This document shows positions 17,329 to 26,400 of a DNA stretch of 47,997 nucleotides, piece by piece. The stretch lies in NCBI GenBank assembly GCA_015295805.1, contig DVEF01000020.1, forward strand, positions 1-47,997, written 5' to 3'. The stretch is from Geminocystis sp. M7585_C2015_104. GTDB taxonomy: Bacteria > Cyanobacteriota > Cyanobacteriia > Cyanobacteriales > Cyanobacteriaceae. The translations under genes and the position numbers were made by a program. How positions within the stretch are numbered: position 1 is the stretch's first letter; every line of letters starts with the position of its first letter. The notes under the pieces are model-generated. The model did no database searches. It saw nothing but the letters and a program-made list of their open reading frames with translations, and was not told the DNA's origin.

Positions 17329-19237
17329 AAAAACCAGAGGGATTTACAGAAAACAAATTACGTCTTTTTAGGCCTTCCTTGTGTAAAATAGCATTAGCCG
17401 CTAGCAAACCACTACTTACTGCCCTCTCCATTAAACCACAAGGGAAAGGCATTTTAACCCAATCGCCGGCAAACACCAAATTGGCAATTTGAGTTTCAGT
17501 TTCTGGCCTATTTTTGTAACTATTAGGGGGATAACCAGAAAAATTTTTTTGATTTACCAACTGTTGATGGAGAATTTTAGCACCTGCCAACTCCGGTACA
17601 ATTTCTATCAACTCCTGTTTAAAAGTATTTAGCAAATCCGTTTGCGTGGGGAAATCCTTCTCTTTGTAACAATAGGCATGTAATTCCACCACACTGCCAC
17701 CAGTTTTTTCCGCCCACTCCTTATACTCTCTTTGAATACGATGATAAAGAGTGATACTGTCCGTTAAACGATAACCAGAAAGAGAGGTAAAATTACTATG
17801 GGGCCAGTAGAAATCCCTGTCTAACCAAAAACGGGCAACGGCAAAGGGGTCAGCTAATGCTAAACTCTCTACTTGGGAAAGAGTATCCGGATAACTCTCC
17901 CTATCCCCCTCTATTAAACGGAAGAGATGTTTAACCCCCCTCACATCAGTGGCAATTACATAATAGTCGGCAGTGAGGGTTTCTGGCATGGCAGGGGTGG
18001 CGTCAGTGGCCACTAATTTCACTCTCCCCTCTTCCCTCTCCACTACCCTATATTTGGCAAGATTTCTCTTGGCAGGAGGTAGTTTTACTTCCCCCTTCTG
18101 ATTATACACCGCCCCATGACAGGGACATATAAAACTTCCATCCTCCTGTCTACTAACTACACATCCTTGGTGGGTGCAACTGAGAGACAATGCTAAATCA
18201 TTGTCCTTAGCTACAGCAAAAAGCTGGTCGCCAGCGCCATAATAGTCATAATAGTCATCCCTAAGGTAAGGGTTTGAGTCTACCCAGAAGGGCACATTGC
18301 CAATTCCCTGACCCCCTCTATAAAATTGTAGAGAGGTGATTCTGCCATTCTCACAAACAATCCTACTGATATGAGCCTCCGTGATAATCTTACCCCCATT
18401 GTGGAGGATAGATTGGGCAATGGGAGTCACTAAACTTCTACCCATATCGTCTACAGTACCATTAAAGGCCAAACCTTCGGGATTGCCGAAGAAATAGAAA
18501 TGGAAAAATTGCATTAATTCCCCCGCACTCAACAAATCTGGCGCGTTTAGGGTGGACTTACCAAAAGGCAAAAAATATAAGTCAAACAACCCCTGAGGGA
18601 TATTAGTGGCCCACTGGGTGACGGAAATATGATCTAAACTGTTATAGGTGTCTGGGATCTTAAAACTAGTAATAGCACGAAAAACGCCCCAATGCCCTGG
18701 ATTGGTCAAGTCTATGCCCCAACTAAGGAAATTGGGGGAGGAAATGGCTAAATCCACAACATTCCAGGGAAAACTAGAATGGGAGGGGCGGAACACTTCT
18801 GGTTTGTATTTGTTATCCTTGAACAAAAGGGAGTAAAAGTTGAGAGATTGGAAATTCTTTTCAATGGCAATTTCCCTCACAATACTCCAAAGATTATAAT
18901 ACTGGGGGAAAAAACCATGAAAACCATGTTCCATAGTAAATTTCTCCTCCCCCACCTGGATTTGCCAACTAGCAATTTTCCCCCCCAACTGAGGTGACTT
19001 TTCTAACAGTATAACCTCAAACCCCCTGTTGCCTAATTCATAGGCACAGGCTAAACCCGCTAAACCGCCGCCTATCACCACCACTCTTTTCGGCTGGCTT
19101 ACACGAGTGGGTAACTGGAGATTATCCCATACATGAATTGTCGGTTTTGGCTTTGCCACCCGAGAATAACCTACTGCCCCTAGAATGCTTGCAATAGCTG
19201 ATAATTTTAGTAAACTCCTACGGGATATCTTTTCCAT
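17318..19237 (-). CDS. cruE: CruE/CrtU-like carotenoid desaturase/methyltransferase with inserted Rieske domain
   Basis: 639 residues. Residues 5-24 form a Tat-like signal (SRRSLLKL then a hydrophobic stretch). Residues 51-61 carry the FAD Rossmann motif VVVIGGGLAGL, followed by the phytoene-desaturase-type LGGKIASWQ and MEHGFHGFFPQYYN blocks. A Rieske domain is inserted at about 350-395: Cys354/His356 (CTHQGC) and Cys371/His374 (CPCHG) would bind 2Fe-2S, and Cys359/Cys373 would form the disulfide typical of high-potential Rieske proteins. The C-terminal VFAGDWVKMPFPCGLMERAV is the FAD-binding closing motif. CruE/CrtU enzymes turn beta-carotene rings into aromatic ones. I infer CruE from this architecture; another flavoprotein desaturase is possible. 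Confidence 0.65.
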   Translation of the reverse strand: MEKISRRSLLKLSAIASILGAVGYSRVAKPKPTIHVWDNLQLPTRVSQPKRVVVIGGGLAGLACAYELGNRGFEVILLEKSPQLGGKIASWQIQVGEEKFTMEHGFHGFFPQYYNLWSIVREIAIEKNFQSLNFYSLLFKDNKYKPEVFRPSHSSFPWNVVDLAISSPNFLSWGIDLTNPGHWGVFRAITSFKIPDTYNSLDHISVTQWATNIPQGLFDLYFLPFGKSTLNAPDLLSAGELMQFFHFYFFGNPEGLAFNGTVDDMGRSLVTPIAQSILHNGGKIITEAHISRIVCENGRITSLQFYRGGQGIGNVPFWVDSNPYLRDDYYDYYGAGDQLFAVAKDNDLALSLSCTHQGCVVSRQEDGSFICPCHGAVYNQKGEVKLPPAKRNLAKYRVVEREEGRVKLVATDATPAMPETLTADYYVIATDVRGVKHLFRLIEGDRESYPDTLSQVESLALADPFAVARFWLDRDFYWPHSNFTSLSGYRLTDSITLYHRIQREYKEWAEKTGGSVVELHAYCYKEKDFPTQTDLLNTFKQELIEIVPELAGAKILHQQLVNQKNFSGYPPNSYKNRPETETQIANLVFAGDWVKMPFPCGLMERAVSSGLLAANAILHKEGLKRRNLFSVNPSGFFSI

Positions 19238-19264
19238 GAGACTATATGCCTACAATGATTGCTA

Positions 19265-19483
19265 TTATCCTTCAATCGACTTAATATTATTTAACAAAAC
19301 ATCCCCTCTGTCACCCGGCTTCTCCTTTCCTACTTCTATTTTCCTCTTTACATTATTCTTTCCCGCTGCACCTCTCCCTTTGATAATTTTTCTCAATAAA
19401 AAAATTACCAGCACAAGCACCTTGACAGTACCTCCGCCTGTCGCCAACACCCCCTCATAGCACGGAGAAGAGGCGACTGTCAA
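19265..19483 (-). CDS. Candidate small membrane protein coupled to larE
   Basis: A TTG at 19483-19481 overlaps the larE stop as TTGA and opens a 72-codon frame. It has one hydrophobic helix (VKVLVLVIFLLRKIIKGR) followed by a basic tail rich in Lys. A shorter GTG start further in would also work. The overlap geometry suits translational coupling, but there is no known homologue in mind and no independent support, so it may be chance. Confidence 0.25.
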   Translation of the reverse strand: MTVASSPCYEGVLATGGGTVKVLVLVIFLLRKIIKGRGAAGKNNVKRKIEVGKEKPGDRGDVLLNNIKSIEG

Positions 19484-20295
19484 GGGTGGGAAGGTAACTG
19501 TCGGTTAAGTTTACCGCTGCGATAACCCTCTAAATCCAAGGTGACATACTTAAAACCAAGGCTTTGATAGTAGCTGACTAATTCTTGGAGGTTGCAGTTG
19601 CAGATAAACCTTTGAATGTCTTGTGGCATTAATTCAATTCTGGCAGTGTCGCCATCATGTCTTACCCGTAGGTTTTTATATCCCAACTTGCGGAGATAGA
19701 TTTCCGCCCTGCCAACACGATATAATTTCTCTGGGGTGATTTCCTCGCCATAGGGAAAACGGGAAGACAAACAGGGTTGTGAAGGCTTATCCCACCACGG
19801 CAATCCTAAAAGTTTGGAGATTTCCCTTACTTCTATTTTACTAATCCCCACTTCTGCTAGAGGCGAACGCACCCCCCTCTCCCTGGCAGCCTGAATACCT
19901 GGACGATAATCCTGTAAATCGTCCACATTAACACCATCAATTATATAGGGATAACCCCTCTGTTGGGCAATAATTTTTAGTTTGTCATGCAATTCGCTTT
20001 TACAAAAATAACAACGGTTGACAGGATTGGCAGTATAATTGGGATTGTTCATCTCCTCTGTTTCAATCAATTCATGTTTGATTCCTATCCAATCAGCCTG
20101 TTGTTGTGCCTCATCTAACTCTTCTGGTAGTAGGGAGGGGGATACCCCAGTGATGGCCAATGCCTTGTCACCCAACACATCATAGGCTACCTTAGCCACT
20201 AGACTACTGTCTACCCCCCCCGAATAGGCTATCAACGCCTTTTCCATCTGTTGAAAGATGGCAGTCAAGGCAGTCAGTTTCTCTTGGATACTCAT
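19480..20295 (-). CDS. larE: ATP-dependent sacrificial sulfur transferase LarE
   Basis: 271 residues. PP-loop ATP pyrophosphatase: AYSGGVDSSLVAKVAYDVLG near the N-terminus. NRCYFCKSELHDKL and the PSQPCLSSRFPYGEE loop are LarE signatures; the Cys in QPCLSSR corresponds to the sacrificial sulfur donor of the Lactobacillus enzyme. LarE helps build the nickel-pincer cofactor of lactate racemase-type enzymes. LarB/LarC and LarA are not in this window, so the partner enzyme is unknown. It starts 17 bases after the RND pump gene with a GGTGGAG ribosome site, so the two share a transcript. Confidence 0.88.
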   Translation of the reverse strand: MSIQEKLTALTAIFQQMEKALIAYSGGVDSSLVAKVAYDVLGDKALAITGVSPSLLPEELDEAQQQADWIGIKHELIETEEMNNPNYTANPVNRCYFCKSELHDKLKIIAQQRGYPYIIDGVNVDDLQDYRPGIQAARERGVRSPLAEVGISKIEVREISKLLGLPWWDKPSQPCLSSRFPYGEEITPEKLYRVGRAEIYLRKLGYKNLRVRHDGDTARIELMPQDIQRFICNCNLQELVSYYQSLGFKYVTLDLEGYRSGKLNRQLPSHP

Positions 20296-20312
20296 TTTCC
20301 CATCTTCTCCAC

Positions 20313-23300
20313 CTACTTAGTGATTGATTGTACCTGATTGTCGGGGTTGGCCCGGGAATGGGGAATTTGCGACTGACTTGAATCCTCTGACTCAAAAGAG
20401 TGGTAAGTGGTGGGGAAGGTGGCAAAGGAAAAAGGTTGATGGAAAAGCAAATAGAGACAGGGGATTAAAAATAGGGTTAAAACAGTAGCTAAGGATAAGC
20501 CAGAAAATACAACTATACCCAGGGGTTGAAGAAACTTACTCCCATCCCCCATCCCCATGGCCAAGGGTAACATACCTAAAACTGTAGTTATGGTTGTCAT
20601 CAAAATTGGACGTAGACGTTGAGAGGCAGCCTGTAAAATAGCAGTATAGCGACTGGCTTGTTTTACCTTTGGGTTTTGTTGTTGTTGTGCGAAAATCTGA
20701 TTGGCCAATTCTACCATAACAATGGCATTATTTACCACAATGCCCACCAGTAAAACCGCACCAACAATCACAGTGGCCCCCACCGCCGTTTTGGTAACAT
20801 ATAAACCAATAATCCCCCCAGACAACGCCAAGGGAAGGGTAAACATAATAACTAACGGATCTATCAGTGAGTTATATTGTACTGCCATAACGGTAAACAC
20901 CAGAAAAGCCGCCAAGCCAGCCAACAGGGGAAGAGTAGACTGCAGTTGTTTGTTACTCTCTGCCGCCAAGGAGGGGAGAATGCGTATTCCCTCTGGTAAG
21001 TCTACACTGTCTAGAATTTCTCTAACCTCCGCAATAGCCGCCCCAAGACTGGCATTTTCTGCTAAACTACCCGCAATAATATACACCTGTTTCTGATTTA
21101 TTCTCTGAATTAGGGAAGGAGATTCCCCCTTGCCAATAGTAGCCACCTCCCCCAGGCGAATAATTTGATTGTCTCTGGTTAACAGGGGAATGTCTAGAAG
21201 GGTATTGACATCTTTGATAGAATCTGGCTCAAATTGTACCCGAATGTCTACCAGTCTGTCTCCCCTTTGCAGTTGGGAAACTACCACTCCAGAAACACTG
21301 GTTTGTAAGGCAGTGGTAAAATCGCTCAGTCGGAGATTAAAATTAGCTAAACGGGTCAAATCCGGCGTAATAACAAGCTCATCTTGACGAGGGTCAGTTT
21401 CTGGGCGAAAATTAGCCAGTTTCGCTTTCTCATCTAAAATTCTGGCTATCCTCTTCCCAGTAGCCTCCAGTGACTTCTGATCCCTCCCCTGTATGATAAC
21501 ATCTATATCACCCCTGACAGGAGAATTGTTTAAAATCAAACCCCTCACACTCCCCGGCAACAGCCTAATACGAATGTTTACCAGATTTAACGAATTTATC
21601 TCCTTGGATACCCTCGCAATATACGAGTAAACATTACTGCCGGGTTTAAGAGTAATAGTAGCAGAAGCCCTTAAGACATTCTCGTTGGTGGTATTGGCAA
21701 ACAAGAAACCGCCAGCAGTGGTAAACACATATTCAGTTTCCGGTTGTTGTAAAAGAATTTCATCTAATAAGGCCATTACCCGCCTATTAGTTGCAAGAGT
21801 TGTGCCGGGAGGAAATTGTGCGATCAAATTCACCTGCCCAGTGTTGATGGATGGTAAAATTTCCTGGGGCAACTGTGGTGCCAGCTTTAGAGAAACACCC
21901 CCCAACAGCAGGAATATAAATAATACCACCAACCAACGAATACGAAGACAAAAACTCAGAATCGAAGTATAAAGGCGATTGAAGCGGCGAAAAAGACAAT
22001 TAAACCAATAGATGGGGAAAAAATATCTAATATTGCTGGAAAAGCCCAATGTCATAAGACGTGCCGTCAACATAGGCACTACAGTTAAGGCCACCAGGAG
22101 GGAAACAGCTACCGCAAAACTGATAGTCAAAACCAACTGGTTAAACAACAGGGAGACAAAACCACCTATCAGCAAAAAAGGCAAAACCGCCACTAGGTTA
22201 GTGGTAGTGGAGGCGAGTAAGGCCGATTCCACAGCTCCGGCACTATTGATAGAATATTGTAATATTTGCCGGCGATGGACCCCCTTTTCTGGATGAGGAT
22301 TATGGTTTAGTTTCTCCGTGGCTTCCACAATGGTTTCCAACATGACGATGGAATTATCCACCACAATGCCTACCCCTAAAGCTAACCCCCCCAAACTAAA
22401 GATATTCAAACTGAAACCAAATAGCTTCATTAGAATTATCGCCCCTAGGGTGGCAAGGGGGATAGATATTACAATAATAAGGGTTTGTCTTAGAGAACCC
22501 AAAAAAAGTAATACAGAAATTGATGCAAGTATAGTACCGATAACTCCGGCAGTGATGACGTTATTAATAGCCTGACGGATAAAAACAGACTCGTCTAGAG
22601 TAGGCAATAGGGTTATGTCTCTGGGAATAACACCAGCAGCAGTCAACTCCTCAATTTTAGCCTTGACGGCATTGATTACCTCTACCGTGTTAGCCTCCGC
22701 TTGTTTTTGGATACTCACCTTGACAGCAGGATTGCCATTGAGAGAAACAAAAACTCGTTGCTGTTGTCTTCCATCCACAATGGTGGAAAAGTCTGACAAA
22801 TAAACTCTTCCAGCAGAGTTGGGGATGGCAAAAGACAATGAAGCCAAGTCTTCCACCTTAGTAAATTTGCCTTTTACCCTAGTCAAGGATTCAGTTTCCT
22901 CTCCTAGAAAACGCCCGCCTGCTATATCCTGATTAGCATCTCGGATTTCTGCCAAAACCGTGTTAAGGGGTATCCCCAACCCCTGTAGTCGACGCCAATC
23001 CAATAAAACCCTAATCTCCTCGTTGACACCACCAGATACATCCACTGCCGCCACCCCCGGTATCACCGTCAATTCCCTGGCTAACTCCTCCTCGGCAAAA
23101 ATCCGCAAAGCTAATATATCCTTTGTATCACTGGTGACAGCAAACTCGTAAACGGGTAACTGGGAAGGCTCAAATTTAAACACCCTAGGGGTTTCTATAC
23201 TTGCCGGCAGACGGTTGCGAGCTCGGTTCAATGCTGCTATAGTGTCATTTAGGGCTTGGTCCACATTGCCCCCAACCCTAAAAAACAAATCTACACTGAT

Positions 23301-23606
23301 ACTATTCTCCCTAGTCTGGGAATAAATCAATTCTACCCCCTCTACCGCAGATAGGGTTTCTTCTATTGGGCGAGTGATTTCCTCCACTGCCACCTCTGGG
23401 GAGATTCCCTCTGTGTTTAGTCTAACCCCAATACGGGGATAGGTGATAGAAGGCAACAAGTCTACCTGCATCTGGGTGACAAAGAAAACACCCACCACCA
23501 CTATTGCCAGGGTAAGGATTGCTGTGGCAATGTGACGCCGAATTGCTAAACCACTAATACTGAGATGATACTGGTGGTGACTATTAAAATCCTGAGGGAA
23601 AGACAT
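20313..23606 (-). CDS. RND efflux transporter permease (AcrB/MdtB-type)
   Basis: 1097 residues with the RND layout: a first TM (HIATAILTLAIVVVGVF), a large periplasmic loop, TM2-6, a second large loop and TM8-12. In TM4 the proton-relay Asp is in LALGVGIVVDNSIVMLE, the hydrophobe/amphiphile pump pattern rather than the heavy-metal CzcA one. The inner membrane pump would work with a membrane-fusion protein and an outer-membrane channel, but neither gene is adjacent. larE follows on the same strand. Substrate unknown. Confidence 0.92.
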   Translation of the reverse strand: MSFPQDFNSHHQYHLSISGLAIRRHIATAILTLAIVVVGVFFVTQMQVDLLPSITYPRIGVRLNTEGISPEVAVEEITRPIEETLSAVEGVELIYSQTRENSISVDLFFRVGGNVDQALNDTIAALNRARNRLPASIETPRVFKFEPSQLPVYEFAVTSDTKDILALRIFAEEELARELTVIPGVAAVDVSGGVNEEIRVLLDWRRLQGLGIPLNTVLAEIRDANQDIAGGRFLGEETESLTRVKGKFTKVEDLASLSFAIPNSAGRVYLSDFSTIVDGRQQQRVFVSLNGNPAVKVSIQKQAEANTVEVINAVKAKIEELTAAGVIPRDITLLPTLDESVFIRQAINNVITAGVIGTILASISVLLFLGSLRQTLIIVISIPLATLGAIILMKLFGFSLNIFSLGGLALGVGIVVDNSIVMLETIVEATEKLNHNPHPEKGVHRRQILQYSINSAGAVESALLASTTTNLVAVLPFLLIGGFVSLLFNQLVLTISFAVAVSLLVALTVVPMLTARLMTLGFSSNIRYFFPIYWFNCLFRRFNRLYTSILSFCLRIRWLVVLFIFLLLGGVSLKLAPQLPQEILPSINTGQVNLIAQFPPGTTLATNRRVMALLDEILLQQPETEYVFTTAGGFLFANTTNENVLRASATITLKPGSNVYSYIARVSKEINSLNLVNIRIRLLPGSVRGLILNNSPVRGDIDVIIQGRDQKSLEATGKRIARILDEKAKLANFRPETDPRQDELVITPDLTRLANFNLRLSDFTTALQTSVSGVVVSQLQRGDRLVDIRVQFEPDSIKDVNTLLDIPLLTRDNQIIRLGEVATIGKGESPSLIQRINQKQVYIIAGSLAENASLGAAIAEVREILDSVDLPEGIRILPSLAAESNKQLQSTLPLLAGLAAFLVFTVMAVQYNSLIDPLVIMFTLPLALSGGIIGLYVTKTAVGATVIVGAVLLVGIVVNNAIVMVELANQIFAQQQQNPKVKQASRYTAILQAASQRLRPILMTTITTVLGMLPLAMGMGDGSKFLQPLGIVVFSGLSLATVLTLFLIPCLYLLFHQPFSFATFPTTYHSFESEDSSQSQIPHSRANPDNQVQSITK

Positions 23607-23878
23607 GCATGATTTCCGGCAGTCTACACTGGTCTATTGTAGCTTCCTAAAATCCTTTTGCCCACCCACTCTTCTACCCCTTTACAGCCCAACTGTAAAC
23701 TTAATTAAATTAAACTTTTCAGAACTTCCCCAATGTGTAAGAATAGAAGACTCGTAATCTTAAACCCAGCCGCGAATATCACGAGTGCCACTTCTTTTTG
23801 TCCATCTTTGTAATATTCGTGTAATTCGGGGCTTTGAACTACATTCTGAATTATTCCATTGACTCCAAAATCTCAACC

Positions 23879-24112
23879 ATGAAAGTAGGCGATCGTGTTA
23901 GAGTGATAAAATCAGTAATCGTGTATCACCATCCCCAGCATAAAAATCAACCCTTTGACGTTTTGGGAATGGAAGGAGAAATTATTAGGATTGTCAACCA
24001 GTGGCAAGGAAGGCCAATTAGTGCTAATTTACCCTATTTAGTTCAATTTGACAAAAAATTTAAAGCTCATTTTCGAGCAGATGAAATAGCTATTATTGAT
24101 TCGGAAAAATAA
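23879..24112 (+). CDS. ftrV: Ferredoxin-thioredoxin reductase, variable chain
   Basis: 77 residues from ATG 23879 (MKVGDRVRVIKS), the usual FtrV size. The SH3-like barrel blocks VYHHPQHKNQPFDVLGMEGE, WQGRPISANLPYLVQF and KFKAHFRADE match the cyanobacterial family closely. It stabilises the catalytic chain FtrC, which passes electrons from ferredoxin to thioredoxin in the light. An upstream ATG-type extension to 23834 is open but unlike the family. ftrC is not in the window. Confidence 0.94.
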   Translation: MKVGDRVRVIKSVIVYHHPQHKNQPFDVLGMEGEIIRIVNQWQGRPISANLPYLVQFDKKFKAHFRADEIAIIDSEK

Positions 24113-24250
24113 AATCTCCCCAATTTATTTAAGGGTTTTTCCCGTCTATCCCCGCCATTGTCTCTCATTAGTCCGTGATAGAGAAATTAAGCCATAAACA
24201 CCCCAGACGGGGACAACTGTTTTATTCCCTCCCCCCCTCTCGGGAGGAAA

Positions 24251-24304
24251 ATGATTGAAACAACGGGATTTCTGTTATATATGTTATTAGGGAAACAACC
24301 ATAA
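24251..24304 (+). CDS. Candidate 17-residue leader ORF before sphR
   Basis: ATG 24251, preceded at once by CGGGAGGAAA, opens MIETTGFLLYMLLGKQP and stops 9 bases before the sphR start. The ribosome site is much stronger than that of sphR. It could be a coupling leader peptide or chance. Confidence 0.22.
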   Translation: MIETTGFLLYMLLGKQP

Positions 24305-24313
24305 AAGAGTTTT

Positions 24314-25072
24314 ATGTTGTCATTAGAATCTCCCTATTGCAATGCCACGGAAAGAATCCCCACCAATTCCCGTATACTAGTAGTAGAAGATGAGGAGTTA
24401 ATCCGAAGTATGATTGTCCTCAATCTCACCGAAGAAGGGTATGAGGTGATTGAGGCAGAGTCTGGAAAAGAAGCCTTGAATGTTTTGGAAAATCGCAACC
24501 AAAACAACCCCGACGAGAAAATAGACTTGATTATCCTGGATTTAATGCTACCAGAAGTCAATGGCCTAGACGTCTGTCGTTTCCTCCGCTACCAGGGTAA
24601 TCATGTACCTATTCTCATTTTGAGTGCTAAAGCCGGTGAGACTGACAGAGTGTTAGGATTAGAAATAGGTGCCGACGACTATATGACAAAACCCTTCAGT
24701 ATGAAGGAATTAATCGCCCGTTGTCGTGCACTTTTGCGTCGTTATGCCCTCAATTTTAATTGTCCCACCTACCCCACCGTGCGTCAGTATAAGGACATTA
24801 CCCTTTTTCCCGACGAGTGTCGGGTTATAGTAAGAGGCAAGGAAGTTAATCTTTCCCCCAAAGAATTTCGTCTTTTAGAGCTGTTTATGACCTATCCTAA
24901 AAGGGTATGGGAGAGAGAGCAATTAATTCAACAGGTTTGGGGGCCAGATTTTGTAGGCGAACCGAAAACAGTTGATGTACATATCCGCTGGCTACGGGAA
25001 AAACTAGAAATTGATCCAAGTAACCCGGAGTATATAGTAACAGTAAGGGGCTTTGGCTATCGTTTCGGTTAA
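24314..25072 (+). CDS. sphR: Phosphate-responsive response regulator, SphR/PhoB-type
   Basis: 252 residues. Receiver domain: acidic pair in VVEDEEL, phospho-acceptor Asp76 in LIILDLMLPEV, and Lys126 in MTKPFSMKEL. The C-terminal winged-helix domain of the OmpR/PhoB family carries VNLSPKEFRLLELFM and VDVHIRWLREKLE, ending GFGYRFG. I assign SphR because a SphS-like kinase follows by 20 bases and phoU is nearby. It would switch on the phosphate-starvation genes. Another OmpR-family regulator remains possible. Confidence 0.85.
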   Translation: MLSLESPYCNATERIPTNSRILVVEDEELIRSMIVLNLTEEGYEVIEAESGKEALNVLENRNQNNPDEKIDLIILDLMLPEVNGLDVCRFLRYQGNHVPILILSAKAGETDRVLGLEIGADDYMTKPFSMKELIARCRALLRRYALNFNCPTYPTVRQYKDITLFPDECRVIVRGKEVNLSPKEFRLLELFMTYPKRVWEREQLIQQVWGPDFVGEPKTVDVHIRWLREKLEIDPSNPEYIVTVRGFGYRFG

Positions 25073-25092
25073 CTCATAACGGTTGAGAGAGG

Positions 25093-26400
25093 ATGATTTA
25101 CTTTCTACTGGGGTTGGCGATGGGTTTAATTTTCCACCTCCACCGGTGGCATCGCCTCGACCAACAGTTGAATGACATCCTCTATAATACTCTTGGTATT
25201 TCCCCCCTTCATTCTGTCGCCAAAATCCCACAGATTAAAAGGGGTATTAACTCTCTTCAAAATGAACTGAAACATACTAAACTTCAGATTTCAACATATA
25301 ATGAACTGATAGATAATCTCCCCCTCGGTTATCTTAGGATAGATGCCAATAATCGTTTAGTAGACTGCAATAAACAAGCCCGAATTCTCCTTAACATTAA
25401 CCGTTGGAATCCTGATTTTTTCCGACTATTCCTTGAGTTGGTACGTTCATATGAATTGGATCAACTAATCCAGCAAACCCGTTTATTACAGGAAAAACTA
25501 ACTCTAGAATGGCAATTTTTTCCAGAGTTAAACTCCGTTTTAGATGGACAGGATATTGAAGAAAACTCAGAGGTAAATCCACTTTCTCTCAAAGCCTACA
25601 GTTTTCCTCTTGAAGGTGGTGAAGTAGCCTTATTCATTGAAGATAAAACATCCTTACAAAAGTTGCTGAAGAGGAAAGAAGAATTTTACTCCGATTTGAG
25701 TCACGAATTAAGAACTCCCCTAACCTCTATGTTATTATTATCAGAAACCCTCCTCAACCACACTGATGAAAGAGGGAAACTATGGGTAAAGCAATTAAAC
25801 AGGGAGATAAATAGGCTCGCAGAGTTGGTGAAAAACTGGCTGGAAATTTATCAACTGGAGAATAACCCCCATTCCGTTTTGAGCTTTGAAATCATAGACT
25901 TGGAGGAAGTGGTGAAATCCTCCTGGCATTCCCTGGAAATTTTAGCTCAAGAAAAGCAAATATGTTTTGATTATTTTGCCTCAGAAAAAATTTACCTGGA
26001 GGCAGACTCTAATCGTTTAAGCCAGGTATTTATCAATCTGTTTGACAACAGCATAAAACACTGTAAAACGGGAGGCAGAATCAAGGTGGAGGCAAAAGTT
26101 AAAGAGAGTGAAAAGGGGGAAAAACAGGTGGAAATAGACACCATAGACACAGGCAGTGGATTTAACCCGGAAGACTTACCCCATGTTTTTGAAAGACTAT
26201 ATAGGGGAGAAAAATCAAGAGTTAGAAGGGAGAGAAGTGGTACTGGTTTAGGCTTAAGTATAGTAAAACAAATAATTTCTGCCCATGGAGGAAAAATAAT
26301 AGCAAAAAACCACCCGGAGACCAAGGGGGCCTGGATACAAATCATTATACCCATGAGACAAGCTAAAACAAAAAATAAGTCTAACAATTGCCAGGATTAA
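25093..26400 (+). CDS. sphS: Phosphate-sensing histidine kinase, SphS-type
   Basis: 435 residues. A short hydrophobic N-terminus (MIYFLLGLAMGLIF) anchors it; residues about 65-185 look like a PAS domain (ELIDNLPLGYLRIDANNRL). The phospho-accepting His204 is in SDLSHELRTPLTS. ATPase boxes: FINLFDNSIKH (N), DTGSGFNPEDL (G1), FERLYRGEKSR (F) and GTGLGLSIVKQI (G2). No large periplasmic sensor is present, as in known SphS proteins, where PhoU and the Pst transporter convey the signal. The last 20 bases overlap the creatininase-family gene on the other strand. Confidence 0.86.
   Translation: MIYFLLGLAMGLIFHLHRWHRLDQQLNDILYNTLGISPLHSVAKIPQIKRGINSLQNELKHTKLQISTYNELIDNLPLGYLRIDANNRLVDCNKQARILLNINRWNPDFFRLFLELVRSYELDQLIQQTRLLQEKLTLEWQFFPELNSVLDGQDIEENSEVNPLSLKAYSFPLEGGEVALFIEDKTSLQKLLKRKEEFYSDLSHELRTPLTSMLLLSETLLNHTDERGKLWVKQLNREINRLAELVKNWLEIYQLENNPHSVLSFEIIDLEEVVKSSWHSLEILAQEKQICFDYFASEKIYLEADSNRLSQVFINLFDNSIKHCKTGGRIKVEAKVKESEKGEKQVEIDTIDTGSGFNPEDLPHVFERLYRGEKSRVRRERSGTGLGLSIVKQIISAHGGKIIAKNHPETKGAWIQIIIPMRQAKTKNKSNNCQD

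Noticed and set aside
23770-23840. Inverted repeat CGCGAATAT...ATATTCGTG before ftrV
   Set aside because: Eight of nine bases over a loop of about 40; expected by chance in AT-rich DNA.
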